Shown here: in pieces, positions 34,779 through 44,734 of the stretch
Numbering within the stretch: the first letter of the stretch is position 1
Layout: every line of letters starts with the position of its first letter
Assembly (NCBI RefSeq): GCF_013409065.1
Contig: NZ_JACBZP010000001.1
Coordinates: 3,172,518 to 3,236,517, forward strand
Reading direction: 5' to 3'
From: Spelaeicoccus albus
Lineage (GTDB): Bacteria; Actinomycetota; Actinomycetes; Actinomycetales; Brevibacteriaceae
DNA length: 64,000 nt
The notes under the pieces: model-generated
What the model was told of the DNA's origin: nothing
Database searches by the model: none
Seen by the model: the letters and a program-made list of their open reading frames with translations, nothing else
Translations under genes and position numbers: made by a program

Positions 34779-36085
34779 TCGTGCTCCTTGTCGTTCGTCT
34801 CGTCGTCTCCGTGCCGGGCCGGCACTTTCGAGACGAGAAGCGTGCTAATTGTATGACGACGTCCGACCCCGGGCTCGGCTTCGAGCCGCAGGCCGTGGAT
34901 CTCCGCGGCAGCCCCGGGAACCGGGACCTGTCCGAGTGCCTTGGCGAGCAGTCCGCCGACCGAGGTCACCTCATCGTCTTCAAGATCAAGATCGAAAAGC
35001 TCACCGGCGTCTTCGACCGGCAACCGGGTGGATACGCGTTTGACCCCGCCCGGAAGGTCCTCGACCTCGACGCTGGACCTGTCGTACTCGTCATCGATCT
35101 CGCCGACGATTTCTTCGAGGATGTCCTCGATCGTCACGAGTCCGGCCGTGCCGCCGTATTCATCGATCACGATTGCCACGTGCGTCGATTCGAGCTGCAT
35201 TTGTCGCAGCAGATCGTCGATCGGCTTGGTTTCGGGCACGAAGACCGGCTCGCGGGCGATTTGTGCGACGGTGGTGCCCGTGCCCGATTCCGGGTCGGCC
35301 TGCATCCGCCGGGCCACGTCCTTCAAGTACACGACGCCGCGGATGTCATCCTCGCTGGAGCCGATGACGGGTGCCCGGGAGAAGCCGGTCAGCAAAAACC
35401 GGTCCATGGCCTTCGTGAGCGTCGTGTCGCGCGTCAGGCATTGGAGGTCGGTGCGCGGCACCATCACGGATTTGACCATGGTGTCGCCGAGTTTGAACAC
35501 CGACTGGATCATGTCGCGTTCGCCTTCTTCGAGCTCGTCCGTATCGCCGGCGCGGTCAACGAGGTCCTGCAGTTCTTCGGACGTGACGAACGGACCCTGC
35601 CGGTACCTGCGCGCCGGGGTCAGCGCATTGCCGAACCACACCAGCAGGCTCGCCACGGGGCCCAGCAATACCCGCATCCCGTGCAGGAACGGGGCCGTGA
35701 GCCGGGCAGTGGTGCCGGCATGGCGGCGTCCCACCGTGCGCGGGCTGACGGTGACGAGGATGAATGACAGGACGGCGGCCGACGCCACCGCGACGATGAC
35801 GACCACCCACCAGCTCGGCAGGAACTCGGCCACGACAAGGGTGATGCACACGCCGACAGCCGCTTCCGAACAAATCCGGACGAACGTGGACACGTTCACG
35901 TGCGAGGGCAAATCCTCCAGCGTCAATTCCAGCGACCGGCTACCCCGCCGCCGCGTAGCGATGATGTCGGAAGCCTCGCTGCGCGGCAGGAACGACATGG
36001 CCGTCTCGGCAGCCGTCAACAAGCCGGCCAGCGCCAACAGCAGCACGGCTGCCACGATCAAACCCGCAGTGGGTACGTCGATCAC
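34775..36085 (-). CDS. Hemolysin-family CNNM/CorC protein (DUF21 and CBS domains)
   Basis: 436 aa. An N-terminal DUF21/CNNM membrane domain (about four helices, residues 1-~190), a CBS pair ([14 protein letters not shown] ... [17 protein letters not shown] ... [25 protein letters not shown]) and a C-terminal CorC/HlyC domain. Members are linked to magnesium or cobalt efflux. It starts at a GTG overlapping the ybeY stop by 4 nt and ends overlapping era by 4 nt, the standard actinobacterial arrangement. Confidence 0.93.
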   Translation of the reverse strand: MIDVPTAGLIVAAVLLLALAGLLTAAETAMSFLPRSEASDIIATRRRGSRSLELTLEDLPSHVNVSTFVRICSEAAVGVCITLVVAEFLPSWWVVVIVAVASAAVLSFILVTVSPRTVGRRHAGTTARLTAPFLHGMRVLLGPVASLLVWFGNALTPARRYRQGPFVTSEELQDLVDRAGDTDELEEGERDMIQSVFKLGDTMVKSVMVPRTDLQCLTRDTTLTKAMDRFLLTGFSRAPVIGSSEDDIRGVVYLKDVARRMQADPESGTGTTVAQIAREPVFVPETKPIDDLLRQMQLESTHVAIVIDEYGGTAGLVTIEDILEEIVGEIDDEYDRSSVEVEDLPGGVKRVSTRLPVEDAGELFDLDLEDDEVTSVGGLLAKALGQVPVPGAAAEIHGLRLEAEPGVGRRHTISTLLVSKVPARHGDDETNDKEHE

Positions 36086-36549
36086 GTGGCGTCTCGACCC
36101 CTACCCGCCAGATAGGTCAGCAATAACTTGCGCTGCAACCCGAACATCTCGCGTTCCTCGTCCGGCTCGGCGTGATCGTACCCGAGCAGATGCAGGATTC
36201 CGTGCGTGGTGAGCAGCAAGATCTCCTCCATGGTGGAGTGACCGGCTGCACGCGCCTGCGTGGCGGCGACCTCGGGGCACAACACGATATCGCCGAGGAG
36301 CCCCGGATCGCTCGGCGTCTCGGCCGTGCCGGGGCGCAGTTCATCCATCGGGAACGACAGAACATCCGTCGGGCCCGGCTCGTCCATCCAGTCGACGTGC
36401 AATTTCTCCATCTGCAAGGGGTCGACCAGCACGATGGCCAGATCGGCCTGCGGGTGCACGTGCATGGCGTCGAGCACGAATCCGGCAAGCTCCGAAATTT
36501 CGAACTCTTCGCAGTCGCTGCCCGACTCGTTGTTGACTTCGATGCTCAT
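36082..36549 (-). CDS. ybeY: Endoribonuclease YbeY
   Basis: 155-aa zinc-dependent rRNA maturation and ribosome quality-control RNase. The metal site [11 protein letters not shown] (H-x3-H-x5-H) is complete near the C-terminus, and [16 protein letters not shown] is the family signature. It is coupled to phoH upstream and the CNNM gene downstream by 4-nt overlaps. Confidence 0.95.
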   Translation of the reverse strand: MSIEVNNESGSDCEEFEISELAGFVLDAMHVHPQADLAIVLVDPLQMEKLHVDWMDEPGPTDVLSFPMDELRPGTAETPSDPGLLGDIVLCPEVAATQARAAGHSTMEEILLLTTHGILHLLGYDHAEPDEEREMFGLQRKLLLTYLAGRGRDAT

Positions 36550-37574
36550 ACGCCTGCGTCCCAGCGTCCGTAGGCATCGACGATCGCGGACACCAGCTGA
36601 TGGCGGACCACATCGGCCGACGTCAGTTCTTGGAACGAGATTTCATCGAGATCTTGGAGAATAGTGCGCACCACTTTCAATCCGCTGGGGGCCCGGCCGG
36701 GAAGGTCGACCTGCGTCACGTCGCCGGTGATCACCATCTTCGAGTTGAATCCGAGCCGCGTCAAGAACATCTTCATCTGCTCGGGAGTCGTGTTTTGTGC
36801 TTCGTCCAGGATGATGAACGCGTCATTGAGCGTCCGGCCGCGCATATAGGCAAGCGGTGCCACTTCCAGCGTGCCTGCTTCGAAAAGCTTCGGCACGCTG
36901 TCGGCGTCCAGCATGTCGTGCAGCGCGTCGTACAAAGGCCGCAGGTACGGGTCGATCTTCTCGCTCAACCCGCCCGGCAGATAACCGAGCCGCTCGCCGG
37001 CCTCCACGGCCGGCCGCGTCAGGACTATCCGGTTGACCTCCTTGCGCTGGAGCGCTTGAACGGCCTTGGCGACCGCCAAGTAGGTCTTGCCCGTTCCGGC
37101 CGGTCCGATGCCGAATACGACTGTGTCGTCATCGATCGCATCGACGTAATCCTTTTGTCCGAGCGTCTTGGGGCGGATGGAGCGGCCACGCGACGACAGG
37201 ATGTTCGTCGTGAGCACATCGGCCGGACGTGCCCGCCGGGGCCCGCTGAACATGGTGTCGGCGTGCCGGACGGCGTCGGCCGTCAACGGCTGGCCCGACG
37301 CCACGACGGTGCGCAGCTGGCCGATCAGGTCCTTGACGGCTCGAACCGATACGGCCGGCCCGGTCAGGGTGATCTCGTTGCCGCGGACCATGAAATCGAC
37401 GTCCGGATGCGCTCGTTCAAGCGCTTTCAACGATTCGTCGTGCGCGCCCAACAGCGCGACCATGGAGGTGTCGATCTCGATCAGTTCCGTCGTCGCCGGC
37501 TCGTCCGGCTGCCGTCCGGCGGCCATGCCGCCGGTCCCGGCTGCGGGATGATTTTCGGGTGTCGGTGAGGCCAT
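36546..37574 (-). CDS. phoH: PhoH family ATPase
   Basis: 342-aa cytosolic P-loop protein (Walker [17 protein letters not shown], Walker B region [25 protein letters not shown]). The N-terminal KH-like part contains [12 protein letters not shown]. PhoH-like proteins are probably RNA helicases acting with YbeY. The first gene of a four-gene coupled run. Its SD (AAGGAGA, 37602-37608) lies ~27 nt from the ATG, with a perfect 7-bp stem-loop (37580-37597) between; folding would restore a normal spacing. Confidence 0.92.
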   Translation of the reverse strand: MASPTPENHPAAGTGGMAAGRQPDEPATTELIEIDTSMVALLGAHDESLKALERAHPDVDFMVRGNEITLTGPAVSVRAVKDLIGQLRTVVASGQPLTADAVRHADTMFSGPRRARPADVLTTNILSSRGRSIRPKTLGQKDYVDAIDDDTVVFGIGPAGTGKTYLAVAKAVQALQRKEVNRIVLTRPAVEAGERLGYLPGGLSEKIDPYLRPLYDALHDMLDADSVPKLFEAGTLEVAPLAYMRGRTLNDAFIILDEAQNTTPEQMKMFLTRLGFNSKMVITGDVTQVDLPGRAPSGLKVVRTILQDLDEISFQELTSADVVRHQLVSAIVDAYGRWDAGV

Positions 37575-37579
37575 GGTGG

Positions 37580-37597
37580 GGTCCGCGCGTGCGGACC
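37580..37597 (-). promoter_or_regulatory. Stem-loop between SD and start codon of phoH
   Basis: GGTCCGC and GCGGACC pair perfectly around a 4-nt loop, lying between AAGGAGA (37602-37608) and the phoH ATG (37572-37574). Looping it out leaves an effective SD-to-ATG spacing of about 10 nt. It could be a translational switch. Confidence 0.5.
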
Positions 37598-37782
37598 GTT
37601 ATCTCCTTGTACGTCGAATCCGTTTTGCGATAAGTCTACGGCAGCGCGCCGACGCGCGCCCGATCGCCGGCGGCCGCGAACCCCGAAGATGCCGATTTGG
37701 TAAAGACCCGGTCACGACAGCGGTTTTGAGGCGACTTACCCGGTCACCGTGTGGAAAACTCAAATGGTTTGATACTGAACTA

Positions 37783-37797
37783 CATGGCATAGCCATG
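37783..37797. promoter_or_regulatory. Perfect palindrome upstream of the GerMN lipoprotein gene
   Basis: CATGGC-ATA-GCCATG, 39 bp before the lipoprotein ATG. Two copies of ACCCGGTCAC (37706 and 37758, 52 bp apart) lie further upstream in the same 261-bp gap. These could be operator sites; no regulator is encoded beside them and no strong promoter match was seen. Confidence 0.3.
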
Positions 37798-37835
37798 GGC
37801 AAAAGTCAGTACCGTCTACGCACAAGGGATCGTCC

Positions 37836-38855
37836 ATGCCGCCAGTTTCAGGATCGCCGCACGCGCGATTTTGGTATTTGGTGATCGGTGCCATTTGCGT
37901 GATAGTGCTGTCCGGCGCCACCTTGGTGGCCTGTACGGGGCCGTGGGGCGCATCTCAGGAATCGACGACCCCGACCCCGACGCCCACCACCGCCGGTACC
38001 GTGAATTCGCCGGTGTATTTTCTCGGCTCGGACAAGAACAACGACAAGCTGTACCGGGAGTTCCGCAACGCACCGAGCTTGGACGACCCGGTGGCCACCG
38101 CGGTGTCCGCGATGACGAAACTGCACCCGCTCGACGATTCGTACCAGAATTTCTGGCGGCCGGCCAGGTCGGTGACGTCGAGTTTGCAGGACAACACGAT
38201 AACCGTCGACATCTCGTCGGATGCGTTCAATTCGCACCCGACGAAGTTGCAGGCCAAGCAATCGATTCAGCAGCTCGTGTACACGGCCACGGCCGCCGCT
38301 GCTCAAGCCAAGCTCGCCGACGGCATCGTGGCCGTCACCATCCTTGTCGACGGCAAACCCAATTACTCGGCGTGGGGCGACGTCAAACTCGGCAGGGCCA
38401 TCTCGCGCGACGCCGACGCCCGCTCGCCGGTCTGGTTGATCGACCCGGGCGAGGGGCAGATTTTCACCACGGGCGCCGTGACAATCAACGGCAACGGCGC
38501 ATCGGCCGACGGGACCCTCATGTGGCAGGTGAAGAACGCTGCAGGCAAGATCGTGCGCCGCGAGCCCATCCCGGTGTCGACCGATCCGTCCAATCCGACG
38601 AGTTTCAGTTTCGTCATTGAATTGCCCAATGGCATTTACACGGCGTCGGCGTTCGAGACTGACTCGGAAAAGACTCCGAATTCGACAAAGATGGCAAATG
38701 TCAGGTACGTCGACAAGAAGACTTTCACCATCGACAAACCGTCACGGAAGCACGGGAAGAAGTCGGCCAAGAAGACTCCGGCACAGCGACACTCGCACGG
38801 CGGGGGCATTGGCACGGATCCCCGAGACTTCCGACCCGGGACGCCGTCCGACTAA
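37836..38855 (+). CDS. GerMN/Gmad2-domain lipoprotein
   Basis: 339 aa. A lipobox L30-V-A-C33 ends a long hydrophobic leader, so Cys33 is probably lipidated and the protein sits outside the membrane. Then a Pro/Thr linker, a GerMN-type domain (VYFLGSDKNNDKLYREF ... LDDPVATAVSAMTKL) and a Gmad2 immunoglobulin-like domain (IDPGEGQIFTTGAVTINGNG), ending in a Lys/His-rich tail. GerMN domains occur in sporulation germination proteins and in actinobacterial LpqB. It is monocistronic, between phoH and rsmE. Confidence 0.8.
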   Translation: MPPVSGSPHARFWYLVIGAICVIVLSGATLVACTGPWGASQESTTPTPTPTTAGTVNSPVYFLGSDKNNDKLYREFRNAPSLDDPVATAVSAMTKLHPLDDSYQNFWRPARSVTSSLQDNTITVDISSDAFNSHPTKLQAKQSIQQLVYTATAAAAQAKLADGIVAVTILVDGKPNYSAWGDVKLGRAISRDADARSPVWLIDPGEGQIFTTGAVTINGNGASADGTLMWQVKNAAGKIVRREPIPVSTDPSNPTSFSFVIELPNGIYTASAFETDSEKTPNSTKMANVRYVDKKTFTIDKPSRKHGKKSAKKTPAQRHSHGGGIGTDPRDFRPGTPSD

Positions 38856-39613
38856 GCCCGATCCCAGGCTCCGCGCGCGGTTTGGACGACGCTGAGCGCA
38901 ACCGGGCCGGCGGTCGACGAGCGCAACACGTGCGGGCCTATCCGCGCCGCGCGCGCCCCGGCCGCGGTCAGCATGTCCAGCTCGCGCTCGGCAATGCCGC
39001 CCTCCGGGCCGACAATGAGCATGATGGCTTTCCCCGCGTCGACGGATCGGGCAATTGAGGCGAGCGAGTCCGCGGCGTCCTCGTGCAGCACGATGGCCAC
39101 GGTGTCCGGATCGGCGCCGATCGATGCGGCAAGCTGCCTGCTCGTCACCGGTTCACCGAGGCTCGGCTGCCGGGCGCGTCTGCTTTGCTTACTCGATGTC
39201 AGAAGCGTCGAACGCCATTTGCGCAGAGCCTTGTCGGCCCTCCCCTCCCGCCAGACGACGACGCTTCGCTCGGCGGACCACGGCACGACCTCATCGACGC
39301 CGATCTCGGTGGCCGCTTCAATCGCCTGGAGGTCGCGATCGCCCTTGGCCAGAGCCTGTACGAGCACGAGCCGTGTGGCCGGAGGCGGCTCGTACCGCGT
39401 GTCGTCGACGACCATGACCAGCCGTTCCCCGTCGATCGAGGCGACCCGGCCGTAGGCGACGAACCCGTGCCCGTCGGAGACGCTGAGCTCTTCACCGACC
39501 TTCAGCCGCATCACCCGCACGGCATGGTGGGCTTCCGCGCCGTCCAGAGTCACAGTGGCGCCTCGGCACGTGCCGGGGTCGAGCCCCGGCGAAAAGAACA
39601 GCGGCGCCGTCAC
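38852..39613 (-). CDS. rsmE: 16S rRNA (uracil-1498-N3)-methyltransferase RsmE
   Basis: 253-aa SPOUT methyltransferase. An N-terminal PUA-like domain ([19 protein letters not shown]) precedes the trefoil knot with [26 protein letters not shown] and the SAM-binding loop [17 protein letters not shown]. The GTG start overlaps the dnaJ stop by 4 nt, the common actinobacterial hrcA-dnaJ-rsmE order. Confidence 0.94.
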   Translation of the reverse strand: MTAPLFFSPGLDPGTCRGATVTLDGAEAHHAVRVMRLKVGEELSVSDGHGFVAYGRVASIDGERLVMVVDDTRYEPPPATRLVLVQALAKGDRDLQAIEAATEIGVDEVVPWSAERSVVVWREGRADKALRKWRSTLLTSSKQSRRARQPSLGEPVTSRQLAASIGADPDTVAIVLHEDAADSLASIARSVDAGKAIMLIVGPEGGIAERELDMLTAAGARAARIGPHVLRSSTAGPVALSVVQTARGAWDRA

Positions 39614-40728
39614 CGCCCGGCGAACCGGTCGCGCAGTTTGGAGAACACGCTGTGGCCTTCGGAGGCAAGCTTCGCTTCGGGAGCCGTTTCGCTACGCAGC
39701 GACGCGAGCTTGCGCAACAGCTCGGCTTGCTCGTCGTCCAGCTTGACCGGAGTGACGACGTGCAACGTCACCTTCAGGTCGCCGCGGCCGGACGAACGCA
39801 GCTTGCCGACGCCGAGATCCCGCAACGTGATGACGTCGCCGGCCTGGGTGCCTGCCGGTACGTCGATTTGTTTCGTGCCGTCCAAAGTTTCCAGCGGAAC
39901 GTTCACGCCCAGGGCGGCCGCCGTCATGGGCAGCTCGAGCGTGGCCAGCAGATCGTCGCCGCGCCGCGTGAACGTGGGGTGCCGGCGAACCTCGATCTCG
40001 ACGTAGATGTCGCCGGGAGGCCCGCCGGCCGTGCCGACTTCGCCTTGCCCGCCCAGCTGAATGCGGGTACCGGAATCGACACCCGTGGGCACCTTGATGG
40101 TCAGGGTACGGCGGTGCCGCACGCGTCCTTCGCCCTGGCAGTCCTGGCAGGGGTCCGGGAGGGTCGTGCCGAAGCCATGGCACACATTGCACGGCGACGT
40201 GGTCATCATCTGCCCGAGGAGGGTGCGCGCGACACGTTGAATTTGTCCGGTTCCGTGGCAGATGTCACAAGTCTTCGGGCTCGTGCCGGGTCGGGTGCAG
40301 CTGCCCTTACACGTCTTGCACAGAATTGCCGTGTCGATCTCAATCTGCTCGGTGCCGCCGAAAACGGCGGTCGACAAGTCGATCGCAAGCCGAATCAGGG
40401 CGTCTTGACCGCGTTGCGTGCGCGACGCCGGTCCTTGGGCGCGAGCGCTGGTGCCTTGGAAGAAGCTGTCGAAGATGTCCCCGAATCCGCCGCCGAACGG
40501 ATTGCCTGCGTATGCGCCGGCGCCGTTCGAGTCGCCGTGCATATCGTAGTTGCGGCGCTTTTCCGGATCGGACAACACTTCGTACGCGTGCGAAACCGCC
40601 TTGAACTCGTCCTCCTGTCCCGGATTGACGTCCGGGTGAAGCTTGCGCGCAAGCTTGCGGTACGCCTTTTTGATTTCCTCGCTCGAGGCATCCCGGGGCA
40701 CCCCGAGTACATCGTAGTGATCACTCAC
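39610..40728 (-). CDS. dnaJ: Molecular chaperone DnaJ
   Basis: 372-aa co-chaperone of DnaK. J domain with HPD (KLHPDVN), a Gly/Phe-rich segment ([16 protein letters not shown]), four zinc-binding CxxCxGxG-type repeats (starting [32 protein letters not shown]) and the two substrate-binding beta domains. Linked to hrcA it is the DnaJ2-type gene of actinobacteria. The GTG start lacks a clear SD. It is controlled from the hrcA promoter with its CIRCE element. Confidence 0.95.
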   Translation of the reverse strand: MSDHYDVLGVPRDASSEEIKKAYRKLARKLHPDVNPGQEDEFKAVSHAYEVLSDPEKRRNYDMHGDSNGAGAYAGNPFGGGFGDIFDSFFQGTSARAQGPASRTQRGQDALIRLAIDLSTAVFGGTEQIEIDTAILCKTCKGSCTRPGTSPKTCDICHGTGQIQRVARTLLGQMMTTSPCNVCHGFGTTLPDPCQDCQGEGRVRHRRTLTIKVPTGVDSGTRIQLGGQGEVGTAGGPPGDIYVEIEVRRHPTFTRRGDDLLATLELPMTAAALGVNVPLETLDGTKQIDVPAGTQAGDVITLRDLGVGKLRSSGRGDLKVTLHVVTPVKLDDEQAELLRKLASLRSETAPEAKLASEGHSVFSKLRDRFAGR

Positions 40729-40760
40729 GAAGTAAGTCGCTTCCTGTGTTGAGACATCGT

Positions 40761-41771
40761 TTAGTTGAGAATGCGCGACACGTACCGGGCGACGGCACGT
40801 ACTGCGGCCATGGTCGTCGGATAGTCCATCCGGGTCGGGCCGAGCACGCCGAGCGTCGCCGACACGTCACCGCCACTGGCATAGCCGGTCGCGACCAGCG
40901 AGGCTCCCGCCAATGACGAGTGCGAATTCTCGTGCCCGATCCGTACCGTCACCTCGTGGGAATCCTCGCCCATCGTCGACAAAAGCTTCAATAAGACGAC
41001 CTGCTCCTCGATTGCTTCGAGAAGCGGGCCGATCGATTCGCCGAAATCGGTTCCGGCCCGCGCCAAATTCGCGGTGCCGGCCATCACGATCCGGTCTTCC
41101 CGGTTGGCCTCGGCCAAGTCGCCGACCACGCGGAGAACCGCCTCGAAAGCCGGCAGTTCCACTTCCGGGAGCCCGACGCGCAGCGAATCGAGCATATCCG
41201 AGACATCGGTGATGCGCACATTGACAAGTGCCGTGTTCAGCCGCGCCCGCAAGTCGGCCAGATCGTTCTCGCCGAGCCCCTCCGTGACGACGACCGACTG
41301 CTCGACACGGCCGTTGTCGGTGATCAGGACGACGAGCGAGCGGTCCGCGGCAAGGGACACCAGTTCAATGTGCCGAATGCGTGAGGCGCTCAGCTGGGGG
41401 TATTGGACGACGGCGACCTGCCGGGTCAGTTGCGCCAGCAGCCGCACTGTCCTCTCCAGGGTGTCGTCGAGGTCCATCGGACCGTCCAACAGCATCGTGA
41501 TGGCATTGCGTTCGGCTTGCGACAACGGCTTGAGGCCCGAGATTCGGTCGACGAACGTGCGGTACCCCAGATCGGTGGGCACGCGACCGGCGGACGTGTG
41601 CGGCTGAGCAATCAGCCCCTCGTCTTCAAGAGCCGACATGTCATTGCGGATTGTCGCCGACGACACGCCGAGCCGGTGCCGTTCGACAAGAGCCTTCGAT
41701 CCGACCGGTTCGCGAGTGGCCACGTAGTCCTCGACGATTGCCCGTAGTACTTCCAGGCGTCGATCCGACAT
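40761..41771 (-). CDS. hrcA: Heat-inducible transcriptional repressor HrcA
   Basis: 336-aa repressor of class I heat-shock genes; binds CIRCE operators and is kept active by GroEL. An N-terminal winged helix ([25 protein letters not shown] ... [19 protein letters not shown]) is followed by the dimerisation and insertion domains. The ATG at 41771 is preferred because the family starts here and a G-rich SD lies ~7 nt upstream. A CIRCE element 75-101 bp upstream indicates autoregulation. Confidence 0.95.
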   Translation of the reverse strand: MSDRRLEVLRAIVEDYVATREPVGSKALVERHRLGVSSATIRNDMSALEDEGLIAQPHTSAGRVPTDLGYRTFVDRISGLKPLSQAERNAITMLLDGPMDLDDTLERTVRLLAQLTRQVAVVQYPQLSASRIRHIELVSLAADRSLVVLITDNGRVEQSVVVTEGLGENDLADLRARLNTALVNVRITDVSDMLDSLRVGLPEVELPAFEAVLRVVGDLAEANREDRIVMAGTANLARAGTDFGESIGPLLEAIEEQVVLLKLLSTMGEDSHEVTVRIGHENSHSSLAGASLVATGYASGGDVSATLGVLGPTRMDYPTTMAAVRAVARYVSRILN

Positions 41772-41845
41772 TTCCGTCCCCCTCTCGCGTCGCCGCCTCG
41801 GTACCTGCGGCGGCCTCGGCAATCAATTCTCGCGCGATGGTCCCG

Positions 41846-41872
41846 CTGGCACTCAATACCGTAGAGTGCCAG
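41846..41872 (-). promoter_or_regulatory. CIRCE operator
   Basis: CTGGCACTC and GAGTGCCAG form a perfect 9-bp inverted repeat with the classic 9-nt spacer. The core matches the CIRCE consensus (TTAGCACTC-N9-GAGTGCTAA); only the outer bases differ, and symmetrically. It lies upstream of hrcA and 69 bp before the divergent DUF3097 gene. Confidence 0.9.
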
Positions 41873-41941
41873 TCTACTCTCCGACGGCGACTCGCGGCGC
41901 GTAACCGACGTTCGCGCTCGGCAAACAGATAGCGTTGAGGG

Positions 41942-42865
41942 GTGACTTCCTACTACTCTCCGTCGGATCGTTACGGTTCGGACGTGCTTGCCGCCTCATC
42001 GCCGGCCTCCCATCGGAGGAAACCATCCGAGCAGGTACCCGCTACGCCCGGTCTGGTTGTCGAGGACCCGCAGACCGGGTGGGTCGGCGCCGTCGTTCGG
42101 GTGGAGAAGATGGGCGGGGTACACGTCGTCGCCCTCGAAGACCGCCGCGGCAAGCTGAAGAGCTTCGAGCTCGGGCCGGGGTTCCTGATCGACGGCCGAC
42201 CGGTCGTCCTGGTACCTGCCGCGCGCGGCGGCCGCGGTACGCGAAATCCCGGTGTATCGAGCGTCGGCGCGTCCGCGGCGGGCACCTCGCCCGCGGGAGC
42301 AAAGCGGACGGCGTCCGGCTCGATCGCGGTGGAGGGCGCCCGCGCGCGGGTCGCACGCGGATCGCGCTTGTGGGTCGAGGGCCGCCACGATGCAGAGCTC
42401 ATCGAGAAGGTCTGGGGCGACGATCTTCGGATCGAGGGAATTGTGGTCGAGCCTCTCGGCGGCTTGGACGTGCTGCCGGAGAAACTCGCCGAGTTCAAGC
42501 CGACCGCCGGCAGGAAGATCGGCGTCCTTGCCGATCACCTGATCGCCGGCACCAAGGAGACCCGCCTTGTCGACGGCCTGGCCGACCGGCATCCCGGCGC
42601 GTTGTTGGTCCTCGGACACCCGTACGTGGACATCTGGGCAGCCGTGAAACCTGCAGTCGTGGGGATCGACGCGTGGCCGGACGTTCCCAAGGGCGAGCCG
42701 TGGAAGGAAGGTACGCTGGCGCGGCTGGGCTGGCCGCATCGCACGCCGTCCGACGTTCGGGCCGGCTGGCAGCGCATTCTGGGCTGCGTGAAAACGTACG
42801 CCGATGTCGAGGCCACGTTGTCGGGCCGTGTCGAGGAACTCATCGATTTCGTCACTGTCGACTAA
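41942..42865 (+). CDS. DUF3097 family protein
   Basis: 307-aa soluble protein matching the actinobacterial DUF3097 family: N-terminal SSY-like YYSPSDRYGSDVLA, then LWVEGRHDAELIEKVWGDDLR, a Toprim-like stretch, and VLADHLIAGTKETRLVDGL ... VLGHPYVDIWAAVKP. The function is unestablished. It starts at the GTG at 41942 and is divergent from hrcA; the shared region contains the CIRCE element. Confidence 0.88.
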   Translation: MTSYYSPSDRYGSDVLAASSPASHRRKPSEQVPATPGLVVEDPQTGWVGAVVRVEKMGGVHVVALEDRRGKLKSFELGPGFLIDGRPVVLVPAARGGRGTRNPGVSSVGASAAGTSPAGAKRTASGSIAVEGARARVARGSRLWVEGRHDAELIEKVWGDDLRIEGIVVEPLGGLDVLPEKLAEFKPTAGRKIGVLADHLIAGTKETRLVDGLADRHPGALLVLGHPYVDIWAAVKPAVVGIDAWPDVPKGEPWKEGTLARLGWPHRTPSDVRAGWQRILGCVKTYADVEATLSGRVEELIDFVTVD

Positions 42866-42954
42866 GCTGGCACACAGCCAGTCCCTGCGGACCCGGCACA
42901 GCCGAAGATCCCACTGCCGCCCGATGCAGTGCAGCGTTGATAGGAGCGCGCACC

Positions 42955-43437
42955 ATGTCTGATCAGAATCCACCGGAGCCCGGCAATCAGCAGCAGCCGC
43001 AGCAGCCCGGCACTCCCGAGCAGCCCGGCAATCAGCAAGGCCCGCCGCCCGAATATCGGCAGGCTCCGCCGCCGGGATACCAGCCGCCTCCGCCCGGCTA
43101 CCTCCCGGCGCCCGTGACTGCGGACGACGAACGCACTTGGGCGACGCTGGCACACGCCGGCGGCATCATCCTGGGCTGGATCGCACCGCTCATCATTTGG
43201 CTTGTGTACAAGGAGCGGTCGCAGTTCATCACCGGAAATACCAAGGAAGCTTTGAATTTCCAACTCACGGTATTGATCGGAACGATCATTTCCGCACTTC
43301 TCACGTTCGTCTTCATCGGCGCAATTCTGTGGCCGCTCGTCTGGATCGCGAACATCGTGTATTGCATCCTGGGAGCGGTCGCGTCGAATCGCGGCGAGGC
43401 ATACCGGTATCCGATCACTATCCGGATGATCAGCTAG
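42955..43437 (+). CDS. DUF4870-type membrane protein with Pro/Gln-rich N-terminus
   Basis: 160 aa. About 50 residues rich in Pro, Gln and Gly (repeats of PPPGYQ type) precede three hydrophobic segments with ATLAHAGGIILGWIAPLIIWLVYKERSQFITGNTKEALNFQ, the DUF4870 signature. The function is unknown. AGGAG lies 9 nt before the ATG. It lies 89 bp after the DUF3097 gene, possibly in the same transcript, and ends 3 bp from convergent hemW. Confidence 0.85.
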   Translation: MSDQNPPEPGNQQQPQQPGTPEQPGNQQGPPPEYRQAPPPGYQPPPPGYLPAPVTADDERTWATLAHAGGIILGWIAPLIIWLVYKERSQFITGNTKEALNFQLTVLIGTIISALLTFVFIGAILWPLVWIANIVYCILGAVASNRGEAYRYPITIRMIS

Positions 43438-43440
43438 CCA

Positions 43441-44667
43441 TTAATCGACGAGCGTACGCACGACGGCATCGGCCAATAGTCTGCCGCGGTCGGTCAGGAC
43501 GATCCGGCCGGTCGCGGCGGCGCCGGCGTCGATCAAGCCGTCCTCGACGAGCGACGGTACTGCGGCCCGCCGCCCTTCCGACACGGCCTCGACGTCCAGC
43601 CCCGAATTCAGCCGTATCTCGAGCATGATCTTTTCCATCCGCCGAGTCGATGCATCGAGGATCTCACGCCCGGCTGCCGGACTGGTCCCGGCAGCCAGCC
43701 GGGCCGCATACGGCCGGGGGTGTTTGACGTTCCACCAGCGCACGCCGCCGACGTGGCTGTGAGCGCCCGGGCCGATCCCCCACCAGTCGGCTCCCAGCCA
43801 ATAATTGAGATTGTGCCGACACTCTTGGCCGGGTTCGCGAGCCCAATTGCTCACCTCGTACCACTGCAGGCCGTCCAACCGGAACGCGGCGTCGGCCAGC
43901 TCATATTTGACCGCCAGATCGTCCTCGTCCGGCGCCGGTACGACGCCCCGACGGACGTCGCGGCCGAGTTTCGTGCCTTCTTCGACGATCAGCGAATAGG
44001 CCGAAATATGGTCGGGCCCGCAAGCCAACGCCGCATCAATGCTCCGCTGCCAATCGTCGACCGACTCCCCCGGAGTGCCATAGATCAAGTCGAGGCTGAC
44101 GTTGAGGCCGGCCTCGCGCGCCCACCGTACGACGTGCGGGATCCGATCCGGGTCGTGCGTGCGGTCGAGCGTCTTCAGCACGTGCCGGACCGCCGATTGC
44201 ATGCCGAACGAGACTCGGGTGAACCCGGCGTCCGCCAGTTCGCGCAGCGACTCGGCAGTCACCGAATCGGGGTTCGCCTCGGTAGTGATCTCGGCCTCCG
44301 GAGCAAGCCCGAATCGCCGGCGCGCGACGCCGAGCAGCCGGGCCAGATCCGCAGTCGGCAGCAGCGTCGGGGTGCCGCCGCCGAAGAACACGGTATCGAG
44401 ACTGCGACGCGGGATTCCGGCGGCGGTCAGGACGCCGTCGGCGAAGACGATTTCGCCGGCAGCCGTGTCGGCGTATTCATTTTGACTGGCGCCGCCGCCG
44501 AGCTCGGCGGCCGTGTAGGTGTTGAAATCGCAGTATCCGCACCGAACTGAGCAAAACGGAATGTGCACGTACAAGCTCAGCGGCCGGGACGACGCGCCCT
44601 CCGCCGCACCCGGCGGCAGAGCGCCGTCGTCCGGAACCGGCAAACCGTCGGGCAGGCTGGGTGACAT
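43441..44667 (-). CDS. hemW: Heme chaperone HemW (radical SAM, coproporphyrinogen oxidase-like)
   Basis: 408-aa radical SAM protein of the HemW group, which binds and delivers heme and is distinct from HemN. The cluster motif is CSVRCGYCDF (CxxxCxxC) after YVHIPF; FFGGGTPTLL, TTEANPDSV and NVSLDLIYGTPGES follow. Its C-terminal HemN domain has LNYWLGADWWGIGPGAHS. It is the usual neighbour of lepA and hrcA in actinobacteria; here a carboxylesterase gene intervenes. Confidence 0.92.
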   Translation of the reverse strand: MSPSLPDGLPVPDDGALPPGAAEGASSRPLSLYVHIPFCSVRCGYCDFNTYTAAELGGGASQNEYADTAAGEIVFADGVLTAAGIPRRSLDTVFFGGGTPTLLPTADLARLLGVARRRFGLAPEAEITTEANPDSVTAESLRELADAGFTRVSFGMQSAVRHVLKTLDRTHDPDRIPHVVRWAREAGLNVSLDLIYGTPGESVDDWQRSIDAALACGPDHISAYSLIVEEGTKLGRDVRRGVVPAPDEDDLAVKYELADAAFRLDGLQWYEVSNWAREPGQECRHNLNYWLGADWWGIGPGAHSHVGGVRWWNVKHPRPYAARLAAGTSPAAGREILDASTRRMEKIMLEIRLNSGLDVEAVSEGRRAAVPSLVEDGLIDAGAAATGRIVLTDRGRLLADAVVRTLVD

Positions 44668-44734
44668 GTGTTCAATCGTGTCATGCTGGAACTATGCGTG
44701 ACACGTCGGTAACGGCATCGATAACGGTCCGCGT

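Noticed and set aside
44668-44734. Regulatory site between hemW and the carboxylesterase gene
   Set aside because: The 67-bp gap shows no convincing promoter or inverted repeat on inspection.
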